DNA of 64,000 nt from Epiperipatus broadwayi (lineage: Eukaryota; Onychophora; Udeonychophora; Euonychophora; Peripatidae), in NCBI GenBank assembly GCA_028023455.1, contig JAQFVV010000017.1, positions 3,998,098-4,062,097 of the forward strand, read 5' to 3'. A program made the position numbers and the translations under genes. Position 1 is the stretch's first letter. The number at the start of each line of letters is the position of its first letter. The notes beneath the pieces were generated by a model that saw nothing but the letters and a program-made list of their open reading frames with translations, did no database searches and had not been told where the DNA came from. This document shows positions 10,735 through 23,163 of the stretch, piece by piece.

Positions 10735-11545
10735 TTGGGTTATTTTCACAACATCCCTCTCACACAAAGTAGGTATTAGTTTCTATCCACTTTTACCACC
10801 TTGTGGAGGGGAGTGTAATCATAAACATATGATTAAAGACATGTGAAAAAGATGTATGATACCCCACGATGCACATTTCATGCTGACCTGCACTCAACAG
10901 TTGGCCCAGATTGCAATCTCTTACACCTATCATTATCATTGTTCAATATATTTGAATAGCCAATTACTACAGTTTAATTGTAAGTAAATAAGCATTTCAT
11001 AAATACTATATCTTGTATTGTAGAGTGAAGTATTCATTTATTATTTAACACTCGCAGAAGACGCATGCACAATTAGCTTGAAAGGCTGATCTTTGAATGT
11101 ATACAGTTTAATTGATAAATGTCAAATTTATGGTCATCACAACTTTAACATAAACTACTTAATAGAAGTATTAGTTATTCATTAGACTAGAGTTTATTCA
11201 ATAATGAATAATATTTCTGTAATTTAATTTTCACCACACCTCTCTCACACAAGGTAGGGATTGGTTTCTATCCACTTTTACTTCCTGATGGAAGGGTGTT
11301 CTCATAAACATATGACTAAAGGCATGTGAAAAAGATGTATGAACCTCAAGATGCACATTTTGTGCTAAATCGGCATTCATCTTTGGTTATATGTTTACGA
11401 TCACAGCCATCCACATGTTAAAACCTGATTGAAACCAGTCCCTACTTTGCGTGAGAGTGATGTAGTTAAAATTATAGTATAGACATATTATTCATTGGAT
11501 ATTTCTAGTCTAATGAATGACTAATAAAAATTATTAAGGTATTGA
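10735..11545. repeat. family B repeats, compound
   Basis: Two family B units are present. One reads TTTTCACAACATCCCTCTCACACAAAGTAGG onward from about 10745. A second starts at about 11170 with ATTAGTTATTCATTAGACTAGA and continues to about 11400, where an opposite-strand arm (ATGTTTACGATCACAGCC...GTGAGAGTGATGTAGTTAAAATTA) closes it at about 11530. The second unit is therefore an inverted repeat. Confidence 0.7.
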
Positions 11546-13700
11546 ATTTTTTTTAACAAGAACAGTAATTATCTTTTGAAATTCCAAAGACTGCGAAGCA
11601 AAAATAGATTTAAAGAAAAAGGGGATATATAGAGATTTGTGGTTCGAGGTTTATATAGTCATCATAAAACTTATCTTTAAATTTTTTTGACTTTCTCGTT
11701 TTCTTTTTCTTTTTTGGAGTTAGAATGTTTATGAGTGATTGCTAATGATAATAATTTTTCATGTTTCATTTTTTTTTTTTTTTTGCTAGGCACATACATA
11801 TATGTGATATATCTGCGCAATGAACATATAAATATATCGTTAATCAAATTTCCCGAAACACTAATGTAACGTATAATTTATATATATCAAAATAAACTGG
11901 TATATATATAGTGTAATGGTATTAAGTTACAGCTTGGATGTAGATTCTTATTATCTCGGCTCTCGCGGTTTGGTGCAATAATAAACGGCAGATTTGAGAA
12001 TTACAGATTTCTGGTTTGAAACCCAATCTATCACATTAATTTAATGTCACGTGATCTACCGAGTACAAATTATTCTTTATATCTAGATCTTTAAGTCTTT
12101 CTTCGCGCAGAAAACTTAAGCGAAATAATTTTTATTTCATTTTGAAGATAATAATTCATTTATTTTTAGAATAGATTGATACTAAAATAAACGACATGTA
12201 TTTCATTTGTTTCGAAGAAAGGAGTGAAAAACTAGCAAAAAGTTGTTATTAAATGTATTTTCTACTCTAAAGTACAGATAATAATTTGTAGAAAATACGA
12301 ATAATTTAATCTTCAGATTTTCTTTTTCGTTATTATTTTTAAATTATTTGTTTTTCGAATAAAATCTATTTTCAAATGTTTAAAATTTGACTTAGTATCA
12401 ACACGATTAACGATTTTGTCAATTAAAATAATTCCAGGTTGAATGTCTTTTTAGACTGGCAGTTTGTTATGTAAATGCTAATGTACATATGCTTCTATAT
12501 CCCTGCAAATTTGTCTAATAAGAGAGTAATATAAGCACAAGGGTCTCTTCATACAATTCTAAGCTATGATTACCATAAAATTTTCATTTCTGGTGGTAAG
12601 TTCTCTTTTTTAACAGGCTTTACAGAGCATGGTTATAAGACAATTGTTTTTGTTTCACAAAGACTCTTAATAACAACAGATTTCTCATTAGCATAACGGA
12701 TAAATAAAGATAACCTTTGCTCAAATTAAGAAAATGATTAAAACAGATTAGGCAAAACTGTCAATTTCTTATATACAAAAGGAGATAAAAAATTCACAAA
12801 TATTAAAAAGAAAGAATAAATTTTTTACTAAGCAATTATTAATTTAATAAATAGAGTAATTATTTTTAAAGCGAGAAAAGAATGATAAATAATTGCCTTA
12901 AAAAGATTTACATACAGATTTAATAACTTAGAATTAATTAAGACGAATATAATTTGAAGGCTATACATAAATATGATGTAGAGACATGTACGTGGGTACG
13001 TAAGTCACATTAAAATATATACGTGTGTGTGCGTGTATATTCACTGTGTATGATTATTCTTTTGGTAAAGGAAAATAAATTTAAAGCCTTAATATTTGTT
13101 ATATGTTGCGTAGCGGCGTGTATATGTGTATATATACTATATCCGGTAAGACGACTATAAATAAATTTAAGAAGCCTCACATGAGTACATTGCAGAAAAA
13201 TCTGGTAGATTATCAGATTTGCTATCAATCTTCAGAATGCATAAATGGATTATCTTTAATAAATATATAAAGAGAAATAATCTTCTTTAATAATTTAATG
13301 AGTTTTTACATATATATATATGCTTTTGTCCCATTCATAAAATGCGATAAGAATGAAACAAAATTGGACAGTTCCGCAGAACAGCATATAAATTTAAAAC
13401 AAGATGAATTACCTTAAATGACAATCTATGTAAAGCGTCATAGAGTGGTAAGTTGTCCAATGGCATACAGAATCATGCAATATTTAATTGGTCACTTAAA
13501 ATTCGAATATTGTAGGACATTCAGGAGATGCTTAAATATTTATTTGTACAATGGATGATTTCATCATCTAGCTTAAATATTAAATGTTTCCAGAAAAAAA
13601 TCACACTTTACATTTCTCGAACTGATAGTAATAACATATAGGTTTGGATATTACTCAACATATCAAATAGTAATATTCTCCTATCTTCTTCGGGCATTGC
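11546..13700. other. comparatively repeat-poor non-coding DNA
   Basis: This 2-kb stretch shares no obvious repeat with the rest of the window and has more mixed composition, with CG dinucleotides (around 11930-12130 and 12960-13120). I could not find an open exon with splice sites. The only notable item is the tRNA-like box pair near 11971. Confidence 0.5.
11955..12030 (+). repeat. possible tRNA-derived SINE fragment
   Basis: TGGTGCAATAA (11971-11981) fits an A box at 10 of 11 positions, and GGTTTGAAACC (12013-12023) resembles a B box about 30 bp later. No second copy was found in the window and no target duplication is evident, so this may be coincidence. Confidence 0.3.
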
Positions 13701-14029
13701 TAACCTGACCAGTGACAGTAATATTGTGGATATTAAACCTGTGAACTTTAGATGTGTGAATACTGAATTCAATATGATTCTCTAGACTATTCTAGCAATT
13801 TTATATAATTATCTATGAGGGTCCTTCTGATTTTTTGATTTTTCTTTACAAGTACAAGATTGTTAATCAGTGATTTTCAAACATTATGAATTACCACATT
13901 AGTTGATTATTGGGAGTTGTTTTCCATTGTCAGCTGATTAAAATTTTCTTTGTGTTACTTTTTTCTCTGTATCTAATATCCTGTCTTCTTTCAGCAGAAC
14001 ATATGTTCATTGATACATGTATCATATAT
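13701..14029. other. non-coding DNA
   Basis: Pyrimidine-rich on the plus strand. It may be the 3' continuation of the decayed minus-strand retroelement next to it. Confidence 0.35.
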
Positions 14030-14300
14030 ACTTTAATTATATCTATTTCTTCTTCTCTAATTATTACTTCATGTTTCTAATTGATTTCTGATAGAGTAGG
14101 TACTTCCTTTGATGTAAGTTCTTCCACATTCACATGTTATTTCACAGATTCAGATCTTATTTTGCAACATTTCAAGTTTAGGTTTTGTACAGATTAGGAT
14201 TTCTTTGTAGTGTGCTATGACTTTGGAAAGTTGTTCTGATGTTACATTGATTACAATTTCTTTTAGTTTGTTTGCTATCCAATATATGCTTTTGTTTTTT
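14030..14300 (-). pseudogene. possible decayed GIY-YIG / retroelement relic
   Basis: On the minus strand, one frame is open from about 14288 to about 14148, reading IANKLKEIVINVTSEQLSKV and onward to a TKPKLEMLQNK block. A shift of frame then gives CEITCECGRTYIKGSTYS. The CECG-xxYI spacing resembles the IPCECGKVYIGET core of GIY-YIG domains in RT-linked retroelements. The first GIY half is not clear. The similarity is short and needed one frameshift, so I hold this loosely. Confidence 0.3.
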
Positions 14301-14520
14301 AATGTTTCTTTTTGTGCCTATATAGTTTTCTTAATAACTGATAGCTAACTTTTCTTTATGATACTTTGTTTTATGACAGACTATTGTTTTACTAAATCAG
14401 TAGTTTAAAAGCAAATCTTTTCCATTCCCCTCCATAGAATGGTTATTTATCAGCTGTCAAAATTTTTTTGAATAGACAGCAAAAATTCAAAAGAAAAAAG
14501 CAAGGATAAATATTATAGTG
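14301..14520. other. non-coding DNA
   Basis: Nothing recognised. Confidence 0.4.
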
Positions 14521-14991
14521 TATCAATTTATTAAACCACTAAAAGTATAAAAAATGGTGATCATGTGCTGTTTAGTGGTTTATTACCAATCCTGCCCAAT
14601 GGGTTGATGGTGACTATGGTTATTAAAAAGCCCAGAACACCAAAATGTATACATACTGAACTGGGTTCCAATCTACATAACTATAAGTCAATAAAATTGG
14701 ATTAAAAACATTACTATATTTTGATTCTGGACTCATAACTTTATAGTTAACTAAAAAGATAAAAGGTGATTCCCAGAAGGTAGAATTATATCTTAAGATC
14801 TAGGTCATGTACTCTCACACCCAAGGCTCCTCAGTGATGAAAGCCACAAGCCAGAATCTAGTCTGAGGATATTGGATGAATAGGCACTACATAGGGTTTT
14901 TAATGCATAAACTTTCTAGCATCCATTGATTACTCTAGCTTTCAATAGGTGGCACTAGCGTATGTAGATTTTTGCCTCTATATCAATTTAT
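14521..14991 (-). mobile_element. family A copy 3, long single-orientation form
   Basis: TATCAATTTAT occurs at 14521-14531 and 14981-14991. The 450-bp insert runs, on the minus strand, from GGCAAAAATCTACATACGC through the usual arm, then a middle region (AGTTATGAGTC..., GGAACCCAGTTCAGTATG) and a distal part ending GCACATGATCACCATTTTTT. On the plus strand GGGTTCCAATC, and in the copy at 22190 (minus strand) GGTTCAAGTCT, resemble a Pol III B box. That would make family A SINE-like, but no convincing A box was found. This is one of two copies with the middle region rather than an inverted second arm. Confidence 0.8.
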
Positions 14992-15437
14992 ACTAGAATA
15001 ATAGATAAACTAAAGAAAATATGCAATTAATATGATATTAGAATAGCTTTTCAAATTCATAGCACATTGTAAGAAACTATAATCTCTAAAAATCTAAACT
15101 TGTAATAATAAGAAATAAAAATGGTATCTATGAGATACAATATGATAGTGGAAAAACATATATCATTGAAAGCAGCTGCCCTATCAAAAAATTTAATTAA
15201 AAATAGTGATTAAAGAGAAAAAACAAATACCATGTATGTACCAATGAACATGTTTGACTGGAATAAGACAAGAATATTGATCACAAAAGGAAATGTAAAA
15301 GGAATGTTGAAAGAGTAGCTCATGTAATAATGGAAAATAGTTTGATAAGTTTAACCTAATGTAAATAAGCCATAATGTTTGAAAAGTAAGTGAAAAATGG
15401 AGAAATTAGGAGGACCACTTTCTTCTGATTGCTATCT
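14992..15437. other. non-coding DNA
   Basis: A-rich sequence with no gene or clear repeat. Confidence 0.5.
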
Positions 15438-15672
15438 TTGATGGACTAACCTAGTTGGTTAGAGCAACATTTTAAATTTGGTATTTACGAATCTAATATT
15501 CGTTAGTTTGATTCTCACACTAGTATTATGTTTCATCGTGCTAGCAATTCTTGAGGAAGAGGATAAAATAGTATCACTTAAAAATATAGTTTATATTCTA
15601 ACTTGTGTGTTATTACTAACAATTGAAAGTAATTGGAAAAGCAGAAATAAAGTTTGAATTTTTTTAGTAACA
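15438..15672 (+). repeat. tRNA-derived SINE, third copy
   Basis: Homologous to 3673-3898. An A-box-like TTGGTTAGAG is at 15455-15464 and a B-box-like GTTTGATTCTC at about 15505-15516. The shared downstream body includes CTTGAGGAAGAGG, then TTATTACTAACA and an AATAAAGTT-type end. Confidence 0.65.
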
Positions 15673-15711
15673 TTTAAAAATTAAGCTAAATAATGAAAAT
15701 AATCCAATATA

Positions 15712-16540
15712 TGATCACTAGATGGAGCTTACCAATAGCTCTAAACAAGCTTTGTTTTTATAAGCGCTTAAAGAAAAAGAATTCAAAATATAGTTATTTG
15801 GTTTGCAAAGCTGGATTTGAAGACATTTATGTGTCCAAAAAGTTCAGACTTTCAAATTGATAGAAACATGTTTTATAAGTGCTGATTTTTGAGTTAGTAT
15901 TTTAGATCTAGTTTCTAGAGACCCAGCCATCCGCTGAGGTGAGCCATAAGCTCGAAACCAATTGGTCTGGAGGTAGGGTCAACATTAGAGATTTTGATTT
16001 TTTTCTTTTTCGGCATTTATAAAAACAAAACTTGTTTAGAGCTATTGGTAAGCTCCATCTAATGATTATTTAAATGCAAGCTTAAAAGCAAGTTACGAAA
16101 TTTATAACTTGTTTTATTAATTATTATAAGTGTACTTTTGATGGCTTTTGTGATGCTATATTGCAGAGGCTATTACTATATGGTGAAACTGAGTTGAATT
16201 CATATCCATACAGCTATCTGGTTTGCAAAGCTGGATTTGAAGACATTTACGTGTCCGAAAAGTTCAGTCTTTCAAATTGATAAAAACATGATTTATAAAT
16301 GCTGACTTTTGAGTTAGTATTTTAGATCTAGTTTCTAGACACCCAGCTCTCCACTGAGGTGAGCCATAAGCTCAAAAACAATTAGTCTGGAGATAGGGTC
16401 AATGATAGAGATTTTGAATTCTTTATCTTTCACCACTTATAAAAACAAAGCTTGTTTAAAGCTATTGGTAAGATCCATCTAGTGATCATTTAAATGCAAG
16501 TTTAAAAGCAAGTTATGAAATTTATAACTTGTTTTATTAT
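15712..16540. repeat. family E: two tandem units with an inverted end
   Basis: Unit 1 starts with TAGATGGAGCTTACCAATAG, mirrored by CTATTGGTAAGCTCCATCTA at about 16042-16061, giving roughly 50-bp terminal inverted repeats. A second direct copy of most of the unit follows: GGTTTGCAAAGCTGGATTTG occurs at about 15800 and again at about 16210, and AAATTTATAACTTGTTTTAT at about 16100 and 16520. The period is about 410-420 bp. The copies differ by scattered substitutions. No coding frame is apparent. A more diverged relative is at 17478-18025. Confidence 0.75.
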
Positions 16541-16589
16541 ATATATATGAAAAGAAAGTTACTGTTAACACTAACTGAAATAATTATAG

Positions 16590-16960
<371 letters not shown>

Positions 16961-16989
16961 ATATTTATATATATATATATATATATATA

Positions 16990-17163
16990 ATGGTAATAAA
17001 CTATTATATACTTTTCAATCTGTAGAAGTATTTTTAGTTAACTTCTTAACCTGCCTCAACTGCTGTTGAATTCAAAAAACAAAATGGAAGCAAACCAACT
17101 CAAATCCTATGAATCCCGAATTTTAATGTTAGCTATTTGTCTATTAATTAAATTCATTTAATT
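16990..17163 (+). repeat. family J repeat, copy 1
   Basis: Aligns with about 60905-61090. Shared blocks are TCTGTAGAAGTATTTT / TCTGCAGAAGTACTTT, AACCTGCCTCAACTGC, GAATTCAAAAAACAAAA and TTTTAATGTTAGC. A TA run precedes both copies. No protein is encoded. Confidence 0.65.
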
Positions 17164-17365
17164 CCTGGGAATCATACATCTTTCTCACATGTCTTTTTCA
17201 TATATTTATGATTACACTCCTCCACAAGGTGTTAAAAGAAGACAAAAACTAGTCCCTACCTTGTGTGAGAGTGGTATAGTAAAAATTAAATTACAGAATT
17301 ATTTATTCATTAAATAGATAATCTCTAGTCTAATGAATGACTAATAAAAATTAATAACAATTTTA
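17164..17365. repeat. family B repeat, half unit
   Basis: Reads GGGAATCATACATCTTTCTC, TGTTAAAAGAAGACAAAAAC and GTGTGAGAGTGGTATAGT, and ends ATCTCTAGTCTAATGAATGACTAATAAAAATTAAT. Confidence 0.75.
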
Positions 17366-17477
17366 TTGATTTTCAGGATAATAAATTTAGTATCTATACA
17401 AATTTTTCAACAATCCACTGCCAGGTGATGTGTTGTATTTCAGTATCTGAACACTAATGAGTCTTAAACAAAGATCT

Positions 17478-18025
17478 TTGATAATAGCTCAACAAGCTTG
17501 TTCAACAATTAGCAAAGCTCTTTTGTTTATATTTCACAAGTTTAAAAAAAGAAATGGGGTCATGTGATATGACTTTATTTTTTATTTTTTATTGACTATT
17601 TATAGTCTTTGCTTTAAGTCTTAAGTGACGTTATATTGCTAAGACTATTAATATATGGTTTTGCTGAAGATCTCTCAGCCCCATGTAGCTATTTGAGCTA
17701 AATCGCTGGGTTTAAAGACATTTAGGTGTTTGAAAATTTCAGATTTTCTATTCAATGGTTAACTCTTAGATAAATGCTGACTTTAGGTTGATATTTTTAG
17801 ATCTAGTATCTGAAACTATTCTAGCACTTCACTGAGGAGTACCAAGGCATGAAACTATTGCTCTAAAGTTTGGGTGCATTTTCTGATAGAGATATTTTAA
17901 ATGCTTTCTCTTGCTAAGCATTTATCACAAAGCTTGTTGAGCAATCAGAAAAGCTCTTTGTTTATATTTTACAAGCTTAAAAAAAGAAGTGGGGTCATGT
18001 GATATATGACTCTATTTTTTTATTT
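17478..18025. repeat. family E relative with ~95-bp direct end repeats
   Basis: AAAGCTCTTTTGTTTATATTTCACAAG..GAAATGGGGTCATGTGATAT near 17515 is repeated as AAAGCTCTTTGTTTATATTTTACAAG..GAAGTGGGGTCATGTGATAT near 17955. The interior (AAAGACATTTAGGTGTTTGAAAA, TTTTAGATCTAGTATCTG, TTCACTGAGGAG) is a diverged version of the family E interior. The direct repeats look LTR-like but lack clear TG...CA ends. Confidence 0.6.
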
Positions 18026-19732
18026 ACTAATGATTTTTGTCTGACAACTCAATATTCCTTTTACCATTTTTTAAATGTTTTTTGCAAATTTTTCTATTCA
18101 CATTTCTATCAATGCATAGTTTTTGTAGAACTGTGATGTCTATTCAGTTTTTGACAGTCTTTCAATCTTCATTCTTTTATTTAATTTTAAAGCATCTTCT
18201 TAGATGTTTTATGTATAGAAATATGTGTGGTTGGCACAGTTGGTAAAGCCATTTGCCTTCATATATATAGTAATATAATAATTTAAATTAATGATAGTTA
18301 ATTCAAATAAGTAATTTAAATAATTTAGCAGTTCTAAATATATATTTCAATTTTTAATTTATATATCATTTACATTTGTATCTGATATTTTTCTGTTTTC
18401 GCACGGTTAATAAAAAGAATTCTATAGGTCAGCTGATCAGAAAATACATCGATGATCAAAGATCCCAAAGAAGACCCAAAATAACAGTTATATGTGAATT
18501 GACTAAAATGGAAGTTTTATTTTATTAAATGAGAATTAATCCATAACACTTTAATTCCATGGATCGGTCCACTACTCCTCTTGAATGGAATGCAATCCAA
18601 AATTTTTAAAATAAGGTAAATTTTACACAATTATTGAGATGATTGTTTATAGTTTTCTTACACCTTATAAAATTTAAAGTGGCACTAAAATATATAGTTC
18701 AATTAGAGCAATTATTAAATTATACTTCTGTTTATCGATTGATTGTAAGTTAATGCTGTGTTCAGGCTATAAACAGGCTCTATAGGTGATGGGAAAACTT
18801 TAGATATGAAGGTTAACTGTAAATATCAAATAAACTGTGCCTGATCAAGAGTACCCCATCCTGCCTTGTAGAATAGAATGTTGGTTTATTAAAACTAGGT
18901 ACTGTTTCTAATACAAATAGTAAGTTCTCTTTCTTCTTCAGGTATAGAGCTTATTCATCATGATTTCTTTTGACAATGATTATTCCTTTATACTAACTTT
19001 GAGAATGGAATTGTGTGTTTATGTAGCCATGTTTTCATCCTTTTACTACATGTTCCCATTTCTAGTTATTTATTTTTATGGTAAGCTTTTGACATTTAAA
19101 AAAACAAAGTTAGAGAGAGGCTTAGTAGATTAATGTTGTGATATTTGCTCTGGACAATACAGTCACTAATGAATTGGGTTGGAACTGGATTTGAGAGAGA
19201 AGTTTCAGCTACCAAAGATTGTATGTTTAGGCAGTTCTCTCTAGTGAGTCCTGATACTGCCGTAAGAGTTGAAGGAATTTAGAAAGTGTGGTCTAAAAAT
19301 GGCCTGCCTCAGACAGTCTGAATGAATTGTCATGACTGAAGAAATAGGTGATAATATTATCAGTAGTAGAAGCAATGCAGAAGGCAATAATCATTTTCTA
19401 AGTATAAGGACATTCAATATAACTGCAAGGAATATGCAAATTTGGCCTGATCTAAATGCTTAAAGATAAATGGGAGGAACCATTGTGGACTAAGGAACTG
19501 TTAAGATTTAAATCAATACAGCTGCTCTTAATGAAATGTATCTTCCAAAGAAATAATATTTATAGAACAGTTTATAAGGTTTTTTTAGTAGGACTGATCA
19601 ACTGGTGAAAAGAAAATGCAAGGTGCTGGATTTGTTGTGAACCTTAATTTAGGATTTTCTATTTCTGGAATTCCTTATTGCATCAGTAAATGGCTAAAGA
19701 TGTTAAAACTTAGCTTGAAGATACTACTTCAT
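18026..19732. other. non-coding DNA with a tRNA-like scrap
   Basis: No gene supported. TGGCACAGTTG at about 18232-18242 is a perfect A-box match, but no B box follows, so at most this is a SINE remnant. Pyrimidine-rich stretches near 18040-18200 give a meaningless 69-codon frame. Confidence 0.45.
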
Positions 19733-20018
19733 TCATTTTATTAATGTAGTACAGTAGCAAACTCTCCATACAATACTGCTACCTAGTGTAAGCCTTAGTA
19801 ATCAATGGATGCAAGGTTTGTGCATAAAATCCCTACCTAGTACCTACTCATCCAATATTTCCAAACTAGACTTCAGCTTGTGATTCTAGATAGGGATTTT
19901 ATGTACAAACCTTTTGCATCCATTGATTATTAAGGCTAGCACTAGGTGGCAGCAATGTATGGAGATGTAGGCATGGGAAATGGTGATCATGTGATGTTTT
20001 AGTCATTTTATTAGTGTA
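19733..20018 (+). mobile_element. family A copy 4, foldback, 16-bp target duplication
   Basis: TCATTTTATTAATGTA (19733-19748) and TCATTTTATTAGTGTA (20003-20018) differ at one base. The 254-bp insert folds back on itself: AATCAATGGATGCAAG is mirrored by TTTTGCATCCATTGATT. It ends in GGTGATCATGTGATGTTTT. Confidence 0.85.
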
Positions 20019-20689
20019 TATGATCCAATATTAAATTCAAAGACTTCAGAAAAGGAAAGCTTATATTCCTTGTTGGGCACTTTAAAATATCAAATTTTTC
20101 TTCTCGGAAATGTATTGGTACAAATAATAGACCTTGACCAAAAGTTATTGTAAATGACGGTAGCAGTGTTGTAAATACAAATGAAGTGTTATTATTGAAT
20201 TTTTCTACAACATTTGGATTGATTATTATAAACATTTTGTTTACACAAAAAATTGCCATAAAAACAATTATGCATCTTTGATCAAATCAGTGGTTTAAGT
20301 AGTTAACATTACAGTTAAGAATCAGAATGCAAGAGAAGTTTATATCACATTGGACAAGCACAGGCTGTTAAACAGATCATAGATTGATACTCTCCGAAAT
20401 CAAAATGATAGTTGAACTTTAAAATAAGTCTTATTCTAATCATATTTTCAAGAACATTAATGTGTGTTCTTTAGAAGTATCTAATATAAGCATTAAATTT
20501 TAACAATTACTAAATACTATAATCATTAATTTGGATTTTTAGGATTGTTATATTACTAAGGTATGGAATTGTCTTAAGGAGTGTACTATGGATATAAGCA
20601 AATATATTTTTGAAGTCATTAAAAAGAAAAACCATCTTTGCTTTAAAAACATTGACCTTATTATTAGAAATTTGATTTTAAAAAAAATG
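20019..20689. other. non-coding DNA, perhaps 5' part of the LINE relic
   Basis: No motif is strong enough to call. The segment directly precedes recognisable LINE blocks and may be their eroded upstream part. Confidence 0.35.
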
Positions 20690-21790
20690 TAGTACGTTCT
20701 GATTGAGAAATAATAAATTATAGATGTAGCTTCATAACTAATACAAAGATTTAAAGACAGAAGTTTAATGACTCTCACAAAGTTGAAAAATGATTGGTGG
20801 ATTAAAACTGTAAAAGTGATGTAGACCACATTTTTTTCAGTACAATGAAAGTAACATACAAACCTAAGAATTGGTATCACAATCCTATTAAATCGAGCAA
20901 TGGTATCCTCTTTTATGCCTCAGTGATATCTTGAACAGGTAGAAGGAGTATTTTGACCACCTTTTGAATAATGATACAAAAATTGAGATGGATACTTTTA
21001 ATGACAAATCCATGTTATCTATTTACTTAGCTTTGAACAAAGATAAATTTGAACAAAGATAACCAACTTAGTAAAATCAAAACATCTCTTAGTAATATTA
21101 AGAATGAAAAGGTTGTAGATCTTGATGAGATTGTGATATGCGAGCTTCAAATGAAATTTTTTAGGAATATATAAATTCCTAAAATTATGCCATTTGATTT
21201 TAAGGATGCTATATTATTCCAATTTTTAAAAGAAGAATGAAAATAAACAAGATTACTATAATAAGAATGTCCACCATAACAGCAAAGGTATTTTTAAGGA
21301 TTTTGTTGAATAGTTTGCTTCCAATTATACCGGAGAGTCAATATGGTTTTAGGTCATCATTAAAAATTATCATATGATTTTTGTTGATGAGAAAATGCAA
21401 CAAAGGATTAGAGACAAGATTATATATTGCTTTCATTCATTTGTTTAAAGAAGTTGACTCAATTAATTGAATAGGTCTAAGGTATGGTTTAAATTTGTTT
21501 ATTGCTTACCAAAATCTATCCATATTATATACACTTCTACGTGATAGAATAAGAGATGATATTAATGCAGATTGGAAGATCTGAGACATTTTAAATGAAA
21601 CTGGTGTTTGCTACAAAAAATTTTAAATTTTTTATTACAAATGTGGAATTGTTTATAGGCAACTTAATGAGATAGTTACCAAGATGAGATATAAAGTAAT
21701 GATATGTGTTTAATTTGAATCAATTATAGATAAAAGCCAGTTTTGTTTTGGTACATTCTGGATTTATCTTGAACTATCTTTTAGTATTTA
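20690..21790 (+). pseudogene. non-LTR retrotransposon ORF2, degenerate reverse transcriptase
   Basis: Plus-strand frames, with many shifts, give a recognisable order of LINE ORF2 blocks. These are LKNDWWIKTVK near 20780, KEYFDHLLNNDTKIEMD near 20940, SNIKNEKVVDLDEI near 21095 (the GKAPG-D-I region), FLRILLNSLLPIIPESQYGF near 21290 (the classic NRL-P-IPESQ-GFR motif), and RLYIAFIHLFKEVDSIN near 21420 (LYIAFIDL-KAFDSVN, with the catalytic D replaced by H). RDRIRDDINADW follows. Stops are frequent and the first catalytic aspartate is lost, so it is long dead. A 110-codon frame on the other strand (20548-20880) is accidental. Confidence 0.7.
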
Positions 21791-21904
21791 CCAATTTAAC
21801 AGGCAAGTGACACATAAAGATTTTGGTTTAATAATTAATGTTCAAACAAAAACTCAAACTTTATATTGTCCAATGATGGAAGGGAAATATTCAGCAATGT
21901 TTAG

Positions 21905-22700
21905 CTTTAAACCACCAAAACATAACATGATTACCATTTCTTATGCTTACACAACCTGTTATTAGTATTAGCAAACTCTCTGACAGTAGTGCCACCCAGT
22001 GCAAGACTTAGTAATCAATGGAAGCAAGAAGGTCTATGCATAAAATCCCTATCTAGTGCCTACACATCCAATATCCCCAGAGTACTTTCTAGATTGGGGC
22101 CTTCATCAGTGAGCTTTGGGGCAGCCATCATTTACCTATTTATTTAACGATAAAGCTAGGAGCTCAGGATAAAAACACCATATATAGTCATATAGACTTG
22201 AACCCAGTTCAGCATCCATACATTTTGATGTCTTTGGTTTATAAAAAACCACAATCACCATCATCCCATAGGCAGGAATGGTATAAAACCATCAAAACAT
22301 CACATGATCACTAATTTTCTATGCTTACACAACCTGTTAAAACAGTAACAACTTTCCTATGCAGTAGCACTGTCCAATGCTATCATAGTAATCAATGGAT
22401 GCTAGAAGGTTTCTACATCAAAATCCCTATCTAGTATCTACTCATCCAATATTCCCAGACTAATTTCTAACTTGTAACTTTCACCAGTGAGGAACCTTGG
22501 ATCTGAGAACCAAAGATGAAGTACTCTCAGATCCAAAACTTCTCACTAATGAAAGCCACAAACTAGAACCTAGTCTGGAAATACTGGATGAGTAGGCACT
22601 AAATGGGAATTTATGCACAAACCTTCCTGCATCCATTGATTACAAAGACTTGCACTGGATGGCACTACTGCCCGAAGAGTTTTCTACAGCTAATAACTTT
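21905..22700. repeat. family A cluster (two plus-orientation copies and one inverted arm)
   Basis: The terminal segment with CATTTCTTATGCTTACACAACCTGTT occurs near 21935 and, diverged, near 22315. Each is followed by an arm starting (G)CAAACTCTC or AACAACTTTCC. The first copy runs through a middle region containing TTGAACCCAGTTCAGCATCC and the distal AAACATCACATGATCAC block. The last arm (about 22500-22690) is inverted, pairing with the second copy. No coding content; an 87-codon frame at 22603 is incidental. Confidence 0.75.
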
Positions 22701-23040
22701 AGCTTTTAATAATTGTCATCTTGAGAATGTAAACACATTTAAATATCATGATTGTTTTGTAAATAAAAATATGGACATAGGGGCAGCCAAGATTACAATG
22801 TTCTACGGTTTTAGCAAGTTAAATAATAGGTTTGTTTTATCACAGGGAAATAAGCACTGTAATTAAATTATTTGATTATAAAGCTGTTATTTGACCAAAT
22901 GATTCTATGGAAGTAAGACAAATACTCTATCGATGCAACATAAAGATATTAGAAAAAAGTTCATATAAACTCTCCTTAGAAGTTTCAAAAATATAATGGC
23001 AATATAAATTTATTTAATGCACATTGATTAAGTAAGTAAT
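22701..23040. other. non-coding DNA
   Basis: Nothing recognised. Confidence 0.45.
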
Positions 23041-23046
23041 ATTTAC

Positions 23047-23162
23047 TAAGGCAATAAACCTTTAAGCATGTGCACTTGAAAATAGGAAGGTAGTGGTTAA
23101 GACCTGTAGAGGTTCCTACCTTCATATTTTCAAGCGCACATGCTTAAAGGTTTATTGCCTTA
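23047..23162. repeat. 116-bp hairpin repeat, family G
   Basis: TAAGGCAATAAACCTTTAAGCATG is mirrored by CATGCTTAAAGGTTTATTGCCTTA, and GGAAGGTAG by CTACCTTC-type sequence near the centre (AGACCTGTAGAGGTTCC). A single-arm relative is at 40004-40090. Confidence 0.8.
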
Positions 23163-23163
23163 A

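Noticed and set aside
17478-18025. LTR retrotransposon bounded by direct repeats
   Set aside because: The ~95-bp direct repeats have no TG...CA ends, primer-binding site or polypurine tract that I could see, and the interior is non-coding.
20548-20880. 110-codon minus-strand frame
   Set aside because: It lies opposite the upstream part of a decayed LINE on the plus strand, has only low-complexity F/I/S/L composition, and matches no domain.
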